In this document: one piece after another, positions 21,198-34,731 of the stretch | Position numbering within the stretch: the first letter of the stretch is position 1 | Layout of the letters: every line of letters begins with the position of its first letter | NCBI GenBank assembly: GCA_015680905.1 | Contig: CM027382.1 | Span: forward strand, 14,853,501 to 14,917,500 | Length of the DNA stretch: 64,000 nt | From: Coptis chinensis | Taxonomy: Eukaryota > Streptophyta > Magnoliopsida > Ranunculales > Ranunculaceae | Direction of reading: 5' to 3' | Position numbers and translations under genes: made by a program | The notes under the pieces: generated by a model | Database searches by the model: none | Told to the model about the DNA's origin: nothing | What the model saw: only the letters and a program-made list of their open reading frames with translations

Positions 21198-24100
21198 TTA
21201 GTTCAGTTTTATATAAGATTCTCCTTCAGCGAACTGAGCAAAGTCCAGGGGCACTGGCACATTAAGCTCAGAGCAGACGAGTTGTACTATACGCCCAGTC
21301 ACAGCTCCAATGGAAATTGTATTTACAAGCACTGCGATTGAAAACTTGTGTTTTATGTCACAAAAGCCAGTTGATCCACCAAGACCAGAGTGCCCAAAAC
21401 CAGTGACCCCCTCTTTCGAACAGTTCCTCACAAAACCTAGCCCGAACGCCCCACCTGGAAGAGCCAAACTCCCATAATCGCCTACACCCAGGAATGCATC
21501 ATGAACATTTGGACCGTGGAAGATTCTGTTGACACCATCCTTGTGACAGGTGCTATGGTTATGGTCTCCAGTCTTACTTGTGTCCTTTGAAGCAGCTACC
21601 TCATTTCCTCTCTTCTCATAGTGCGACGATGCAGATTTGGGGATATGAGGATTGCTGCCAAGTAGTGGCTTGGAAGAAGGTGAATGTGGTGGAGGGACAA
21701 TCCCTCCAGCAGCAAGGCTAGCATAGTACCTTGCTAGCGCTCGGGCCGAAAAGTGCCCATTTGCTGAAGGCACGATGGCTCGGCGTACTTCTAAAGAGCT
21801 GAATAGGTTTGCAAGCAGTGGAATCAATTTGGCAATTCTATCAGGCTGAAAAGTGGAGGGGAGGTCAATTCGAGTGACAGTCCGTTCCCTCGCTTTCAAG
21901 TCTTCAGTATCAAATGTAAGTGATGCTAGTCGGGATTCCACACCTGAGATAACAGTAAAAGGATTTCTTATAAACAGATGGAAGCAAATGAAAACTCAAT
22001 AAACGAAAAGGTTGAAGATCAGAGTGCATTTGGTAATTGAATATTATTAAATAATTATTTAAACATTGCAGTAGCAGAGATCGTGACTCTTAAAATTTTA
22101 CCTGGAGGAATACCAATATAAAGTTCGCCTTCAACATTGAGAGGGTGAACAATTGCTTCTTCCAGAACCTCTTGAAATTTCTTCCCAGACGCATGCTGTT
22201 TATTTCCAAATGACTTATTTAAAACGGACTATGCACAATAGTATTCGAATAGGGACAAATCAGGATCCCCATATTCAGTGTGCAAGGATGCATTACTCAG
22301 ATGTGGAATATCAAAGAATCTATACTAGAGCCACAAGGCAATGCAAACTTCGGATAGTCCGATACATGAAAGTAATACATGATTGGAAGAAATTTAACAT
22401 GTCTCACGTAACATTTAACATGGGTAGGTAAAATTACATACCAGAGGCAGAACATCGTGTTAAAGTCTGTTTTTACCAGTACATTTAAGTACCAAGAATA
22501 GTTAAAGTTAGTTTTAAAGGCACAACCATAGTGATGGATGCACCGCCTTCTTGATGACAAGCAATCAAAGCACCAAATGCGTGGAAAGGAACTCATCCCC
22601 TTTTGGCATGAAACCCAACTGGTTTTTTTCTTTTGCTGAAGGTGAATTTGATGTGGATAGTCGTGGTTAACGGTAATTACGACATATGAAAAAGGTTCAA
22701 CATGATACATTTTCCCAACAATTTACTAATTCTTGTAGAGGCAAGGATATTTAGTACTGATAATAATACATCACTGCATAAAAAAATTAAGATGGCTATT
22801 GTGTTGGAAGGGAAATAAAGTAAGGGATACCTCAATAATACCACCACATAAATAACCAAACGATGAGTAGTGATACAATAGCTTGTGGCCAGGTTCACTT
22901 TCAGGTGTGGACGTTTGAATACTGTTTAAACATGCATTCCAGTCAGACATCAATGGAGGATCCACGATAGTGTTGGACATTGCATTATGCAAACCAGACG
23001 TATGGTTTAGCACATGATGGACCTAAAAATCAGTCGTTATAAAGAAATTACTTTCGAACGATATATGAATATTATATGATTGGCGCATAGTTGATAGATT
23101 TAAACTTTTGATTCATATATAAATGTACCTTTATCAAGTCTTTTCCATTTATTCCAAATCCAGGCCAAATATTTGCAATGTTTTCTTCAAGATTTAGCTT
23201 CCTGACAAACAACATGCGCTAATATAATTATGGCGACATGCTACGATAATCTTAAACACTGCAAACTTTAATAAAAGAAAGGAAACAACAAATGCAAGCC
23301 CTTAAACAAGATGTGGACGCTATGTAATGCTGATCACTTTGTATCTAGGAAAATAGATTCAGCTCAAGCAAGCATTTAGAGGAATAATCTGAAAATAAAA
23401 CAAATTGTAACAGCATCACATAGACACAGAGGGTAGTGTAGCAAACAAATGCCATCATCTCCTATTACCGTAGCCTTTTTATGTACAGCACATCTTTTTT
23501 GTAGTGCATGTAAGACTTAAGATTCAAGCACCATGTTCCTACCTAAAAGTCCATGTTGTCCAGTGTGCACATATTTATCATCTATTGAACCAATTGAACC
23601 ACTAATCTTGTTCAGAACAATTCAACCCAGGGGAAAAGCGGAAAATACATTAATCGGGATAAAAAAGAAGAAATATATATTGTCAAGATGATCTTATGTA
23701 TATCAATAGTTATTTGTACCATACCCATTATCAACCAGCCAATGTAACATCCCCGCAGCGACTCCCTTTGTTACCGAAAAAACTGGAAATAGGCTGTCAA
23801 GCTGGACAGGGCGAGGGTCATCTTTTCCAAGCATACCAGCAGCAGTATCTATAACCACCTCTCCATCTTTATAAGCACAGACCTAATGAAAACACAATTC
23901 AACACACTAAGCTCAACACAGAGAAGCAGATTATCTGGCTTCTCTTAGCCATTTTTCTTTTCATTTTGTGCCCCCGTTAGAGCACTGATTAGTGTAGAGG
24001 AGGATGCTGCTAGTAAAAACATTATAAGATTTTGTTTGTTTGTAGTATATATTACTGGTAGGAGTGGTGGGCCTCTGCGTAACCCCTGCTTACGCTTTGG

Positions 24101-24656
24101 GAAAAAAAGGAGCATTACTGATGGTTGTTTCCTCCTCACATGGTCGTAAACTGTTGTTTGATGAGTTATGAATATGTTTTAATGCCTATAAGCTAATACA
24201 ATCCTATCGAACTTTCCTATAATTTTCACAGAATTTCAGTAATGTCCTCGTCCAATATTGTACTTCAAACCATGTTATATATATAAATTGTTGACCGACT
24301 ACCATTTTACACAAAGAATTGAATGATCAAAATAATTAAGAAAGAGCACTAGGACAAGAAAGAAAAAAACCTGAATGCCACATATTTTGTTATCAGCAGC
24401 GAGCCTAATAAGGAGTTGCCTTAGCTTGGCCTCCACATCAGAGTGAATAGGTGAGTCGTAGATAAACTGATGCGCATTTAGTGCCGATCCATTTTTAACA
24501 TCTCTGCCATCCAAATAAACTCAACAATTAAAATTTAAAACAAGAAGCAGTAACAGCAAATTAAACTGAGACTCATATATAAGCAATCACTCACCCGTAT
24601 AGTTCGGCTGGTTCCATATGTGTTACGTTAGTATGTAGATAGCAATGATCTGAACT
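21198..24656 (-). CDS. Beta-lactamase-domain protein, C-terminal half of an ABC1-type plant protein (partial)
   Basis: Seven minus-strand exons with clean GT-AG borders and kept frame: 24656-24595, 24503-24371, 23883-23725, 23201-23129, 23022-22831, 22195-22102 and 21943-21198 (stop TAA). They encode a class C beta-lactamase/LACTB-like fold: SVTK gives the catalytic S-x-x-K (after VQLDSLFPVF), YHYSSFG the Y-x-S/N position, and FGHSGLGGSTG the third motif. Other marks are IWPGFGINGKDLIK, HHVLNHTSGLHN, ASGKKFQEVL and ANGHFSARALARYYA. Plants have a large protein with an N-terminal ABC1 (atypical kinase) domain fused to this domain, and the exon layout fits it. I found no ABC1 exons between 24657 and the window end, so this is either a 3' fragment or its upstream exons lie beyond the inserted LINE and LTR elements. 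A serine hydrolase activity is likely; the substrate is unknown. Confidence 0.85.
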
Positions 24657-26915
24657 CTGAAAAGAAAGAAAGAAAGCAAGTTTTCATCTGAACCACACGT
24701 TTGGCTCTATCTCATTTATCCTTAGCCGTTATTTTATTATATTTCAACCACACATTTGTTGGTGCTTTCTCTAATTTCAAAAGAGGCGGCAATCGAACGT
24801 TTTGTTTAGTGTGTTTGTCCATTAGTGTTATTTTAAGTTCTGCTTGCTGCACCCAGTAAGCAGCATGGTCCTTTCGACATGGTACACCCGTAGTTCGGGA
24901 TTTCAGAATTTTTGGAATTCCAACAAATCAAAAAATTGAAATTTATGTTGATCCTATTATATTCGGATTTCGAAATAATTAATATTTCAACTCTATATTT
25001 ATAATTCCAGTTTTTAAAAAAACTGAAATATTATCCTCACAAACACTTATATAGTACAAAATATCTCGATATATCGGATATTTGGAGATATCTATCCATA
25101 TTTGAGGAAAAGATATTTAAATATCAATATGTTTAGAGATATATTTGCAAATATCAATTATATTTCTAATATTTGCGATATTTGTATATTTTCATGCGAT
25201 TTTTGTGATATTTGCGATATTTTGTATATATAACAATTTTATTTAATATTTATCATTATATTTCAAATAAATATAAATAATGTATCATGATATATCAAGA
25301 AATATCCACAATATTCACGATATTTGTCGATATTTTGGATATATCCACGATATTTGCATGTGAAACAATGTCAAATATCCCCAAAGAGAGGGATATATCC
25401 ACGATACATATCCAGAAATTGAATATCGATAAATACCCATATCCTGATATTTTGTACTATGCTTCAATCTATTTAATCTAAGAATGAAACCATTCTCCTC
25501 GGATCAAATTTCTGCTTGTTTTGTTTGTTTTCTTACGATTAATTAACTATTGTGTAATTTTATTCAGAAACAAATTAGGGGTGAATTTATAACCCTAATT
25601 GATGAAACCTCGATCTACTGATTTTACAGGCTTACAGCTATAACTTGCTTGTTTTTTTGTTTTTTTTTTTACTCCTCGATATTTCATATATATTAGTTTT
25701 CAAAATATAAAGACTTACATGTCAAAAAGTTTGGTGAAGGCTCCAAACCAGACAATGTTGCTGCCCATTTAGCGATAAAATGAGCTTCCCCATTACAGAT
25801 TCTACTTATAACTTATCCACTTACAACAAAAGGAGAAATCAAATGAGCTAGTAATATTTGATATTTCTAATACAAATCAAGACAGGAGTACAATTCTCAA
25901 CTGATGTCCCGATATGACCTTGATGAGTGGAAAGAAAAATGTAAACTTTCATGCGCGGTTTCAAATTGACGTTACATAGAGTCATAGACACAATGCTACT
26001 CTTATTTATCAACTTAGCGGTGCTTACTGACTTGGTACCAAGCGTCCAGGTCTTACTTTATATATGAACCCATTTACTTTATATATGAACCCATTTAGTC
26101 TAGCCTCTAGGTCGCCATTCCTTAGGTTTGAATCGTTGGCGTGGAATTTACTCTGGTTGCAAATTTTAAGTAATCAAGATGATTATTTAGATCAAGATAG
26201 AAACATTACTATTGTCGATATTTGACAACAACTTTTTTTTTTTCAGCATGAAAATTGTACCAAACGCGATGAAGCCGTAATACAGTATAGCTATGTCGTT
26301 CTTAAATTGTTAAACTGGCAACAGTGTATATAAGCATTACCCTGATCATGCAAAAATCGAAACTACCACTGCACCGCTAACAGAACCGTACCCATAGTCC
26401 CATACCAGTGAGTGATTTTTTGCTCCCAGCGATATTGCTCCAAGGGCTCCAAGCGGGACTCTAGAACCAACCACTTGTCAGTAAAATTAGAAAGCCAGTT
26501 AGGCAAAAACCATGGAAAATCTTGACTTCCTATATTACCCTTATAAAATACAAAATGAAAAAGAGATAACGTACGGTGCTAGGTTTCCACTCCCCCTTGT
26601 TATTTCATCAAGAGAAAAATCAACAATGTTCTAGCCATAGCCCACAGTTTTGAGCAACACTACAAATTTTGATTTAGTTAGAAATATAAGTAGCCTTTCA
26701 TTAATCAATGTTATTAGTAGTAGTTGAAATAACTCAAATAAGATTGAAATTTTGGAATGGTTATCAGTGGTAGCTTTTCATTACCACCGATTTCGAAGCC
26801 GGAATCACATACTCAGCGGAGAAGACAAGGAGAAATTTCATTTTGTTTTGATATAAGGTAAAGGACAAATTAAAAAGTCGAAAATAAAATCAGCTACAGC
26901 TAGGCTGGTTTTCAA
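24657..26915. other. Upstream of the beta-lactamase-type gene; AT-rich, no firm gene
   Basis: No ABC1-kinase exon recognised. It holds the GATATTT-rich repeat (25030-25450), a T tract near 25655-25670 and a 21-bp tandem duplication, ACTTTATATATGAACCCATT, near 26051-26092. A minus-strand open stretch at about 26545-26370 reads DFPWFLPNWLSNF and KWLVLESRLEPLEQYRWEQ, which looks coding but is not recognised, and is partly repeated, inverted, at the LINE 5' end. Confidence 0.5.
25030..25450. repeat. GATATTT-rich degenerate repeat
   Basis: Dense irregular copies of GATATTT, ATATCC and TTTGCGATATTT, with the pattern changing to its complement (TCCACGATAT) towards the right. No fixed period; a decayed satellite-like or simple-sequence tract. 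Confidence 0.65.
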
Positions 26916-29900
26916 ATGATGTTGAACAAGTGGCTGGCTGTAGAGTCCCCTGGGAGGCCTTGGAGCAATATTGCCAGCTATTATTTCATTCACCGGATTA
27001 GTGACCCTACAGGGGCAATACTCACTGAAAGGCGCCAGATTGGAGATAGATTGACGGAATTCTTTGCAACTTTAATGACAACTTCTGAACCTTCTTTTGA
27101 TTCGGAGATTCTAAATGTAGAGACACCAATTTTGTCCACTGAGGATCTTCTTTGTCTCGCGAAGCCAATTGACAATAAGGAGATCTTGTTTGCCTTAAAA
27201 CAAATGCACCCTTTCAAAGCTCCAGGGCCTGACGGTTTTCAAGCAATTTTCTTCCATCATTTCTGGCACCTCGTCGGACCACAGGTGTGTGATGCGGTAA
27301 ACAGATTTTTTACCCAAGGATCTTTTTCACTACAACTCAATCATTCTTTCATTGCTTTAATCCCAAAAATTTCACATCCTACATCCCCTGAACATTATCG
27401 CCCAATCAGCTTAACTAATGTAGTGTACAAATTAATCTCAAAAATTATTGTAAATAGGTTACTCCCTATTCTGAGGAAAATAATCAGCCCTTATCAAACC
27501 GCTTTTCTTCCACATAGAAGTATCCATGACAATGCTCTTCTAGCCAATGAGTTTTATCATAAAATTAGAGGTCGTGGAAATAGGAAATCCAAGTTCTTTG
27601 CTTTAAAGATTGACATGCAAAAAGCTTTTGATAAACTTGAATGGTCTTTCCTTAGAATTGTTCTTTCCAAATTTGGATTTCCTATTGACTGGATTAACCG
27701 CATTATGTTTTGTGTGGAGAAAGTTTCTTACTCTATTCTCTTAAATGGAGCTGCTCATGGTTTCTTCAAACCAACAAGGGGTCTCAGGCAAGGAGACCCT
27801 TTATCTCCGTATCTATTCATTATATGCACTGAGATTCTATCTTTGAATTTTCTGAAGTTACAAAGACAAGGTCTAATTCATGGCTGCCGTCTTGCAAGAC
27901 ATTGTGCTGCTGTTTCCCACCTTATGTATGCCGATGATCTCTTTGTATTTGGGAAATGTGGTCTGCCGGAGCAATATCACTTGAACAACTTGTTATCAGA
28001 ATACTGCAGAGTATCTGGCCAGACAATTAACAGAGACAAGTCTCAGATTCTTCATCATCCAAAGCTCCACAGGAGGCTTGTTTATTTTCTCCCCAAATCC
28101 TTCAGAATGCCTTCCACCAGCTGTATGCCGATCTATTTGGGAATACCAAATCTTACTGGTAGAGGCCGCATTCATAAATTTGTTCAAGCACTCCGGTTTT
28201 CAAAATAAGCTTGCTGGCTGGAAGTCGAAGATTCTATCTAAAGCAGGCCGTTTGACCTTGGTAAATTCTGTTTTATCTTCAATACCGACTCACACTATGT
28301 CTTGCACTTTACTACCGGCAAAGATTGTTGACACTATGGATGTCATAAGAAGGTCTTTTCTCTGGGGGCACTCTCCTTCTGAACGCAAGATGCATTATTT
28401 TTCTTGGAGGCTTGCTTGTACTGCCAAGGGTAATGGAGGACTTGGCATCAAAGACCTACAGCTTCAAAATTATGCTCTGTTTGCCAAAAAAGCTTGGGAT
28501 TTGCTACATCAAAATTCCATGTGGGCGATACAGATGAAGGGCAAGTACTTCCATTCAACAAGTTTTCTCAATGCAAAAATCCGAAGCAATGACTCCATCA
28601 TGTGGAAGCAACTCTGTGCGGTACGAAAGGTGATTAGAGCTGGTTGTTTTTGGAACATTGCAACTGGTTCATCAATTAAAGCATGGGAGGATGCTTGGAT
28701 TTTAAATGCTAACGAACCTCTGTCGATGCCTCCAAAACCACAGGCATGTGATTTGGAGTTAGTTGCTGATTTTATAAACCATTCTAATAACACATGGAAT
28801 TTGGAATTGCTTCGTCAATTTTGGCCGACTGATTTTGTTCATAAAATCACTTCCATTCCATTGTTTCACACGACCGATAGTGATAAACTTGAATGGAAGT
28901 GGACCAGTTCGGATGTTTTTCTCGTCAAGTCGAGATATAATGGATGTCTACATTTGGTGAATTCGGAAGTAGTTTGGTGTCGCGAACAAAGGTTTTGTTC
29001 AAATTAGTATGGAGACTCAAGTTACCTTTTGAATTAGATTTTTCTTGTGGCAATGTTTGCGGTGTCATCCCCACGTGGGATCATTTGGCATCTCTTCATT
29101 TTCAAGTTTATGCTAGTGTACTCTATGTGAGACTACTTCGGAGACTCCATTTCATGTTTTTTCAATGCACTTTTGCAAAGGTCGTATGGTGTGGCACAAA
29201 TTGCTTGACAATGATCGACGACGCCCTCTACTCTTATGCTCGGGGATTTTAAACAAAGAATTTTCCGGATGTTTAATACTGAAGGGAAGCGGCCCGAAGG
29301 GATATTCAAGTTTGCCTGCTAGGACTTTGGGTTTGTGGTTCATTTGGCTTGCAAGGAATGACTCACGTTTCAACCGCAATGTCCGGATCCTATTTTTACA
29401 TCGAAAGATTTATGGACAGTACCGCAAATTCTTAAAGATATCCTTGATGAAAAGAACACAAGGAGCTTATCACTATATATATTAAGTGGCATCCACCTAT
29501 TGAAGGATGGGCAAAACTCAACACGCACGAGTCGCCGCCCTTGCGAATCCGGGATTCGAGGTGCCGGTTGTGTTTTTACTTAATGGCTAATGGTCGGGGT
29601 TTATCATGGGTGCTGCGATCCCAATACTTCACACCTCCAACAATTTGGCTGAGTTTTTTGGCTATGTTATATGGTATCCTTTTGGTCGTGAGACTCGCAT
29701 CCGCAAGATTGAACTGAAACCGATTCTCACCATTGTACAAATACATGACCGCTACAACGGTCGATACAAATTGGTCATTGGCCGAAAATAAACAGGGAAA
29801 TCATGTCCTTGTTACAAAATTTTGAGGAATTCAGAATTCTTTGGTGCTACTGGAGGGGAAATTCAAGTCGCATCACTGTTTTGCTTCTCATCTTTGCTAG

Positions 29901-30107
29901 TTTGGCATCGTCGATACGTGGAGAACACACCGAAGTTGCAGAAAAACACTTCTTGGTCTTTAGATGACTTAAGTTTTTACCTCCTTTCTCTTCGGTTTGG
30001 TTACATCGCTCACCGTTCTTCTTTGCTTCCTAGCTTTTGATGCTTGGGGCTTTTGTAAATATAGAATTATAAATAAATAAGATCTTAGCTTTCGATCAAA
30101 AAAAAAA
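26916..30107 (+). mobile_element. L1-type LINE, 5' truncated
   Basis: A plus-strand non-LTR retrotransposon with ORF2 sequence and a 3' A tail (30096-30107). ORF1 and the endonuclease are absent, so it is truncated 5'. L1 sequence becomes recognisable from about 26985 (FIHRISDPTGAIL); the 70 bases before it resemble an inverted copy of nearby host sequence. I could not find a convincing target duplication around it. Confidence 0.88.
26985..29790 (+). pseudogene. LINE ORF2: reverse transcriptase, zinc finger region and RNase H remnant
   Basis: The RT is open for about 400 codons to 28208: MHPFKAPGPDGFQAIFFHHF (finger), SFIALIPKISHPTSPEHYRP, DMQKAFDKLEW, LRQGDPLSPYLFI and the catalytic HLMYADDLFVF. 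A +1 shift at about 28100 leads to 28078-29007 (KLAGWKSKILSKAGRLTLVN, ERKMHYFSWRLACTAKGNGG), the region between RT and the zinc-binding zf-RVT segment. Beyond 29007 it is broken; WHPPIEGWAKLN near 29495 is the start of a plant-type RNase H domain. The YADD box is intact but the frame is not, so it is inactive. Confidence 0.9.
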
Positions 30108-30438
30108 AACAGCAGTAAGCCCGTAACAGAAACCTACAAAAAGCTGTTGCGTACTACTCAAGCCAAACAAACCAATTTCTACATTCTCAAAACCACTACT
30201 GTTAACCATTTTACCCAATACAACGTGTACATTTTACCCAATTCTAACGTAATAAGTCTATCCTTTTCCCAAAAAATAAAGAAAATTACCATGCCATCAT
30301 CATGAAAATGAAGCAGCTGCTAGAAATCACATAAAGCTATCATTTCAAGAGCAACACCAAACAACTAACAAATCTACGTAAACATACTAGATAGAAAACA
30401 TGCAACAATACTAATTGAAGAACCTTGATGACCATGCA
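30108..30438. other. Spacer between LINE and the next element
   Basis: 330 bases of AT-rich sequence with no ORF or recognisable feature. Confidence 0.6.
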
Positions 30439-33120
30439 TATAACACCCCGTCTTTTTCTTTTATTTTTTCATAGTATAATAATTATTATTATTATTATAA
30501 TGGATAATAGATAAAATAAAATAGGATAAGTGTTAGTGGAAATAGGAGACGTGGGTTTATGGGATAAACCTTCCCTATTTTGGGGGTTTTTTTTAATAGA
30601 AAATAAACAAAATAGGATTGGTAAAAAACAGAGAATTTTATAGAAAAGAGAAGTTTTTATGGAAATCTACGAATAGCTAGCTGACAGTCGAAGCTAATCA
30701 CGGGTGAGTAGTTTTTTTCTATTTCACTGAATCTAGAGTTTGACATGTATAAAGAAATAATTTTGTTGTCTACAGTTTTCGCGCATTTTTACTGCCCTTC
30801 TATTATTATCCTTGGTACTGTTGTTGTATCGTTAAAACTTGTTAAATGCTAGGATATTGCTCGGTTGAAATTCTAAGATTTGAAATTAAACCGTGAAACT
30901 CTGAAAGTGAAGTGTTTGTTAACTCTGAAGTGATTTGTTAAACCCTGTTGAACTCTGAGATTTTAAAGTGAACTGTTAAAAATTGATTAATGAAACTAGG
31001 AAATTTAATCTGTTAGAGCTCGGACGAGGCTGTTAATGGTGGGCAAGCCTACAGAAATCACCCTGTATAGTATTTTTGGATTGAACCTTGATAATCTTGT
31101 TGTTTTGTTGTGGTATACTTGAATGAGGTTTGATTGCAGGGGGTGTGTGAGTGTTGTAGAGTGAGGGGAAGGCGCTGACGAAGCTTGTAGAAGTCAGTAA
31201 TGGCGTCATCAAACCAAAAGAAGGAAATTGTTGAAATTGTTTTAGTTTGAACTCTTTTTTGTTTTGATTGTGAATTGTTGGTGGTTTATGGGTTGTTGAT
31301 GGTTGTTTGGGTGCTGGAGAGTGTGTGGTTGAAGCTTTGAACAAGCTTTAATGGAGGTCGAAATTCCCAGATCTAGTTTAGAGGGAGTGGATGGAGTTAA
31401 GGGTTTTAGTTTACCTTTTGTTAAAGTTGTATGGTTTTTCCTCAGGAGCAAAACCGATCTGATGAGGAAGGGAGGAGAGGTGGCCGGAAAATGTGAGCTA
31501 GTGGTGGAGGGGATGACCGAGATTTGGATCCGGTGCTCCTAGTCTCACCAATTCTAATTCTATTTCGATTGGGCTTGAGCCTAAACATTAGTTTGTTTGT
31601 TGGGCCGGTTTCTAATTTTTTGTGGGCTTAAGATTATTTTAGATTGGGCTCGGGAAAGATTAAACCTTTTGGGCCTTCTTTGGGTTTTTGGTTAGATTGA
31701 CCCTTGACCAGTTGACTGTTGTTGACCAGTCAACCCTTTGACTGTTGACCAGAGTTGACTTTTAACTCGGATTATGATTCGGTCTATTAGGATAGGTCTA
31801 GGGCTATTAGCATGTTTGTCTTTAGGCTAAGACCTTTCTATATACGGGTGTACGTGTATTAACTACTATGTGATATTTCAGCTTTTATAATATACGACGT
31901 TATGACACTTAGACATCGATATATTAATAACGCGTAAACAATAATACAAGAAACAAGATACTCTTTCGTTCTTTGAAATAATATATGCAATAAAATTCAA
32001 TAATGCGTAAACAAATTTACCGTACTCTTTTAGAACTCTCCACGCCTCAAGTTTTGGAAATAAGTTTTATGACTGATGATGTCATATGTTAGGTGGCATT
32101 TATTGAATATGCCATAAATGGCCCGTTAGCGTTATAAATGAATATTCATTGAATGTGTCATGAATGACCAGATTGTTTGGACTGCCCTAGATAATAACTA
32201 AGATATTCGCCTTGCGGGTTAGTTGTATTCATTGATTGTACGGGTGTGCTTGGACTTGCATTTGCATAATGATAGGATATTTATATATGTTTATTTAGAA
32301 TTTCTAACTTCCGTTTACAGGAGGGTATGACTTAATAATATTTTGTGCAGGGACGCGGTCCTACCCTTATCCAGAAGTGGATATCAGTAAGTTTTAATTC
32401 AGTTACCTAGTTATAAAAACGAGTTATGATAATGAGTTAATAGAATGGAAGTCTTGTTTGGGAAGAAACTATGCCAGTTGAAATGACGGAACTACCCGTC
32501 TTCTAAGCTGAAAAGGATTAAGTTATGGGAAAATATAAAGTGATTGTTTGGATAATTAAAGTATGATATTGTTTTATGTGGTTAATCTACTCAGGCCAGC
32601 AAATTCCATTTTGCTGACCCATACACTACACTAGAATTTGTGATTTGCGACGGTCAAATCCGTCGTTTTTTCTGATTTGCGATGAATTTTAGTGTCCCAC
32701 GTTCCCGTCGTTAATCGCCCTGTCGTTAATATTTGCGACGGGATAGTCCGTCGTAAATGGAATTAGGAAACGACGAAAATATCCGTCGCAAGGTCGTCGC
32801 AAAGAGAAAAGACAGCCTTAGCCGTCGTTGTTTAGAAAAATTATTTTTTAAAAAAATATGCAGGCCAAATGACCTGCAACTGCTAGAGTGGCTGATTCAA
32901 AAGAGATCCCCCACCAAGCTACACAAACATACTAGACAATTGTCACATACCAAATTTTAACTTCATACCAAAAGAAGACCACATAGGAGTTTCTTAGATA
33001 ACTATGAATACATTTAAAAAGCACATGGTAACTCCATTGCATAAATAGCATTATTTGCTAAGTGACTCTTTCAATCAATAATTTAAATGAACAAATGAAT
33101 AAAAATCAAAGAGCTATTAA

Positions 33121-33225
33121 CTAAACTTCATAACAAACTATAGGCTTTTGCTTTCCATCACTTGCACCATGCTTCCATGCATATTCTCGATAAGCCAGCC
33201 CTTAAGCCAGTGTAACGTAAGGAGC
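33121..33225 (-). pseudogene. Exon-like fragment in the CACTA, C-terminal end
   Basis: Follows a good acceptor (GGTGCAG, 33232-33226) and reads APYVTLA, one stop, then GLAYREYAWKHGASDGKQ and KPIVCYEV before a TAG stop (33123-33121). The open frame, splice site and terminal stop suggest the last exon of a captured gene. Function not recognised. Confidence 0.45.
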
Positions 33226-33712
33226 CTGCACCAACACATTTTTTTAAAAAAAGATATAACTTGATTCTAGAATCTAAAAATAGGACATATCTAATAAACA
33301 AAAATTGTTATAAAAGGGAGCAATACACGAGTTCATCATATTTGAAGACACAAAAAGCTAGAATATAGTTTATTCTTTAGACAATTCTAAGCATGAAGTA
33401 AAACAATCTTCTTCCGGTCAATACCTCACACACATAGCTGCATACACTTTAACATGCATCATAACCTTATAAAATAATAAATATACTAGCCCTTTGATAA
33501 ATCTAACTTCAGTAAATCATTTGGCTTATATGATACTAGAGGCATAGGGCTAGAATTCTGTCAACATCAATAAGTTACTATGTAAAAAAAATGTATAACC
33601 TTAGTTACACTAGGATACACGAAAAGATAACTTACTTGGATCAGTTAAAACAATCAGTCCATCTACTCCGAGTGGTTGTGTAGGCACATGGATGAAAATA
33701 CATGGCTTACTA

Positions 33713-33769
33713 GATAGTTTGATGTGTAGCATGGGCAACAATCTTTCTATACATTGCTACATAATCAAC
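33713..33769 (-). pseudogene. Exon-like fragment in the CACTA
   Basis: After an acceptor (TTTTCAG) the minus strand reads VDYVAMYRKIVAHATHQTI, then a stop. It has phase 0 like the exon at 34348-34295, and may belong to the same captured gene. Confidence 0.4.
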
Positions 33770-34294
33770 CTGAAAACAACGAAGTAATATATTTCGACTT
33801 AGTGAGGGCTATTTCACCATAAAAAGGTACATATCCATGCAATAAAAATGATATAAAGGTTCCTCAACCCTTTTGCTATCCATTATACTATTCTAAACTA
33901 CAAACCAACCCATCTAGAAATCAAGTCCATCAATTTAGGATTAACTAAACCATGTTGTAATATCCAACTTGGTGATAACCTGAATTCATTCTCTCTGGCC
34001 ATAATAGAAAGTCCAAGAAAAAAAAGACAAGTGAACAACCCTTACTCAAAAACCAACAAACAAATTCAAGTTCAAACGATTAAAATGCTAACAAGCTATA
34101 AGACTTCATTGAAATGAAAGGTTCACAACTAAAAGTAAAGATCAGAAAAATTAAATCATCACAACCAACAATAATATTGAATTCAAAAGAAAACAATATA
34201 GAGTAAAGCTCAATACTAGTTTAGTAACTTAGCTACAGTTCTGCGCACTTCACAGAGTTAAAAACTTATTTTGTGCAACATTGCCAGAACTTAC

Positions 34295-34348
34295 CTGATT
34301 CAAAGAATTCTGTGGAGTTGCATATTCAGCTGCCAGAAACACAAAAAC
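34295..34348 (-). pseudogene. Exon-like fragment in the CACTA, 54 bases
   Basis: Bounded by an acceptor (AATATTGCAG) and a strong donor (GTAAGT), phase 0 at both ends, encoding VFVFLAAEYATPQNSLNQ. The clean borders are the best evidence that the CACTA interior derives from a spliced gene. Not recognised. Confidence 0.5.
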
Positions 34349-34731
34349 CTGCAATATTTGGAAGGCAATTAAATGAAATATGAACTTCAACATAAGAGTT
34401 AGTTCCAACTTATTGTACATAAACTTCTCTTTATACTAATGTCTGGCATTGAAATTAAAACTACATTAACGGTATCAACTTAGAATGCCTGAGAGCAACA
34501 CTTCCAAGCAAAACTAATTTTATCCGAAAATACATGAGAAAAGGAGATGGACGACAAAATAAAAAGTTTTAGGAGCTCATCCTACATTACATGAACAAAT
34601 TAATTTCATATAATTGAATCCCTACGGAAAAGGATGGATACTATTTGTTTAACAGTGAACAGATGAGGAAAGGCATCCCTCAATTCATCACTGGCTGGCT
34701 GCGTGTCTCTCAAACATTACAGCCCATACCA

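Noticed and set aside
26880..30125. Target-site duplication of the LINE
   Set aside because: CAGCTACAGC before and CAGCAGTAAG after look alike only over a few bases; not convincing.
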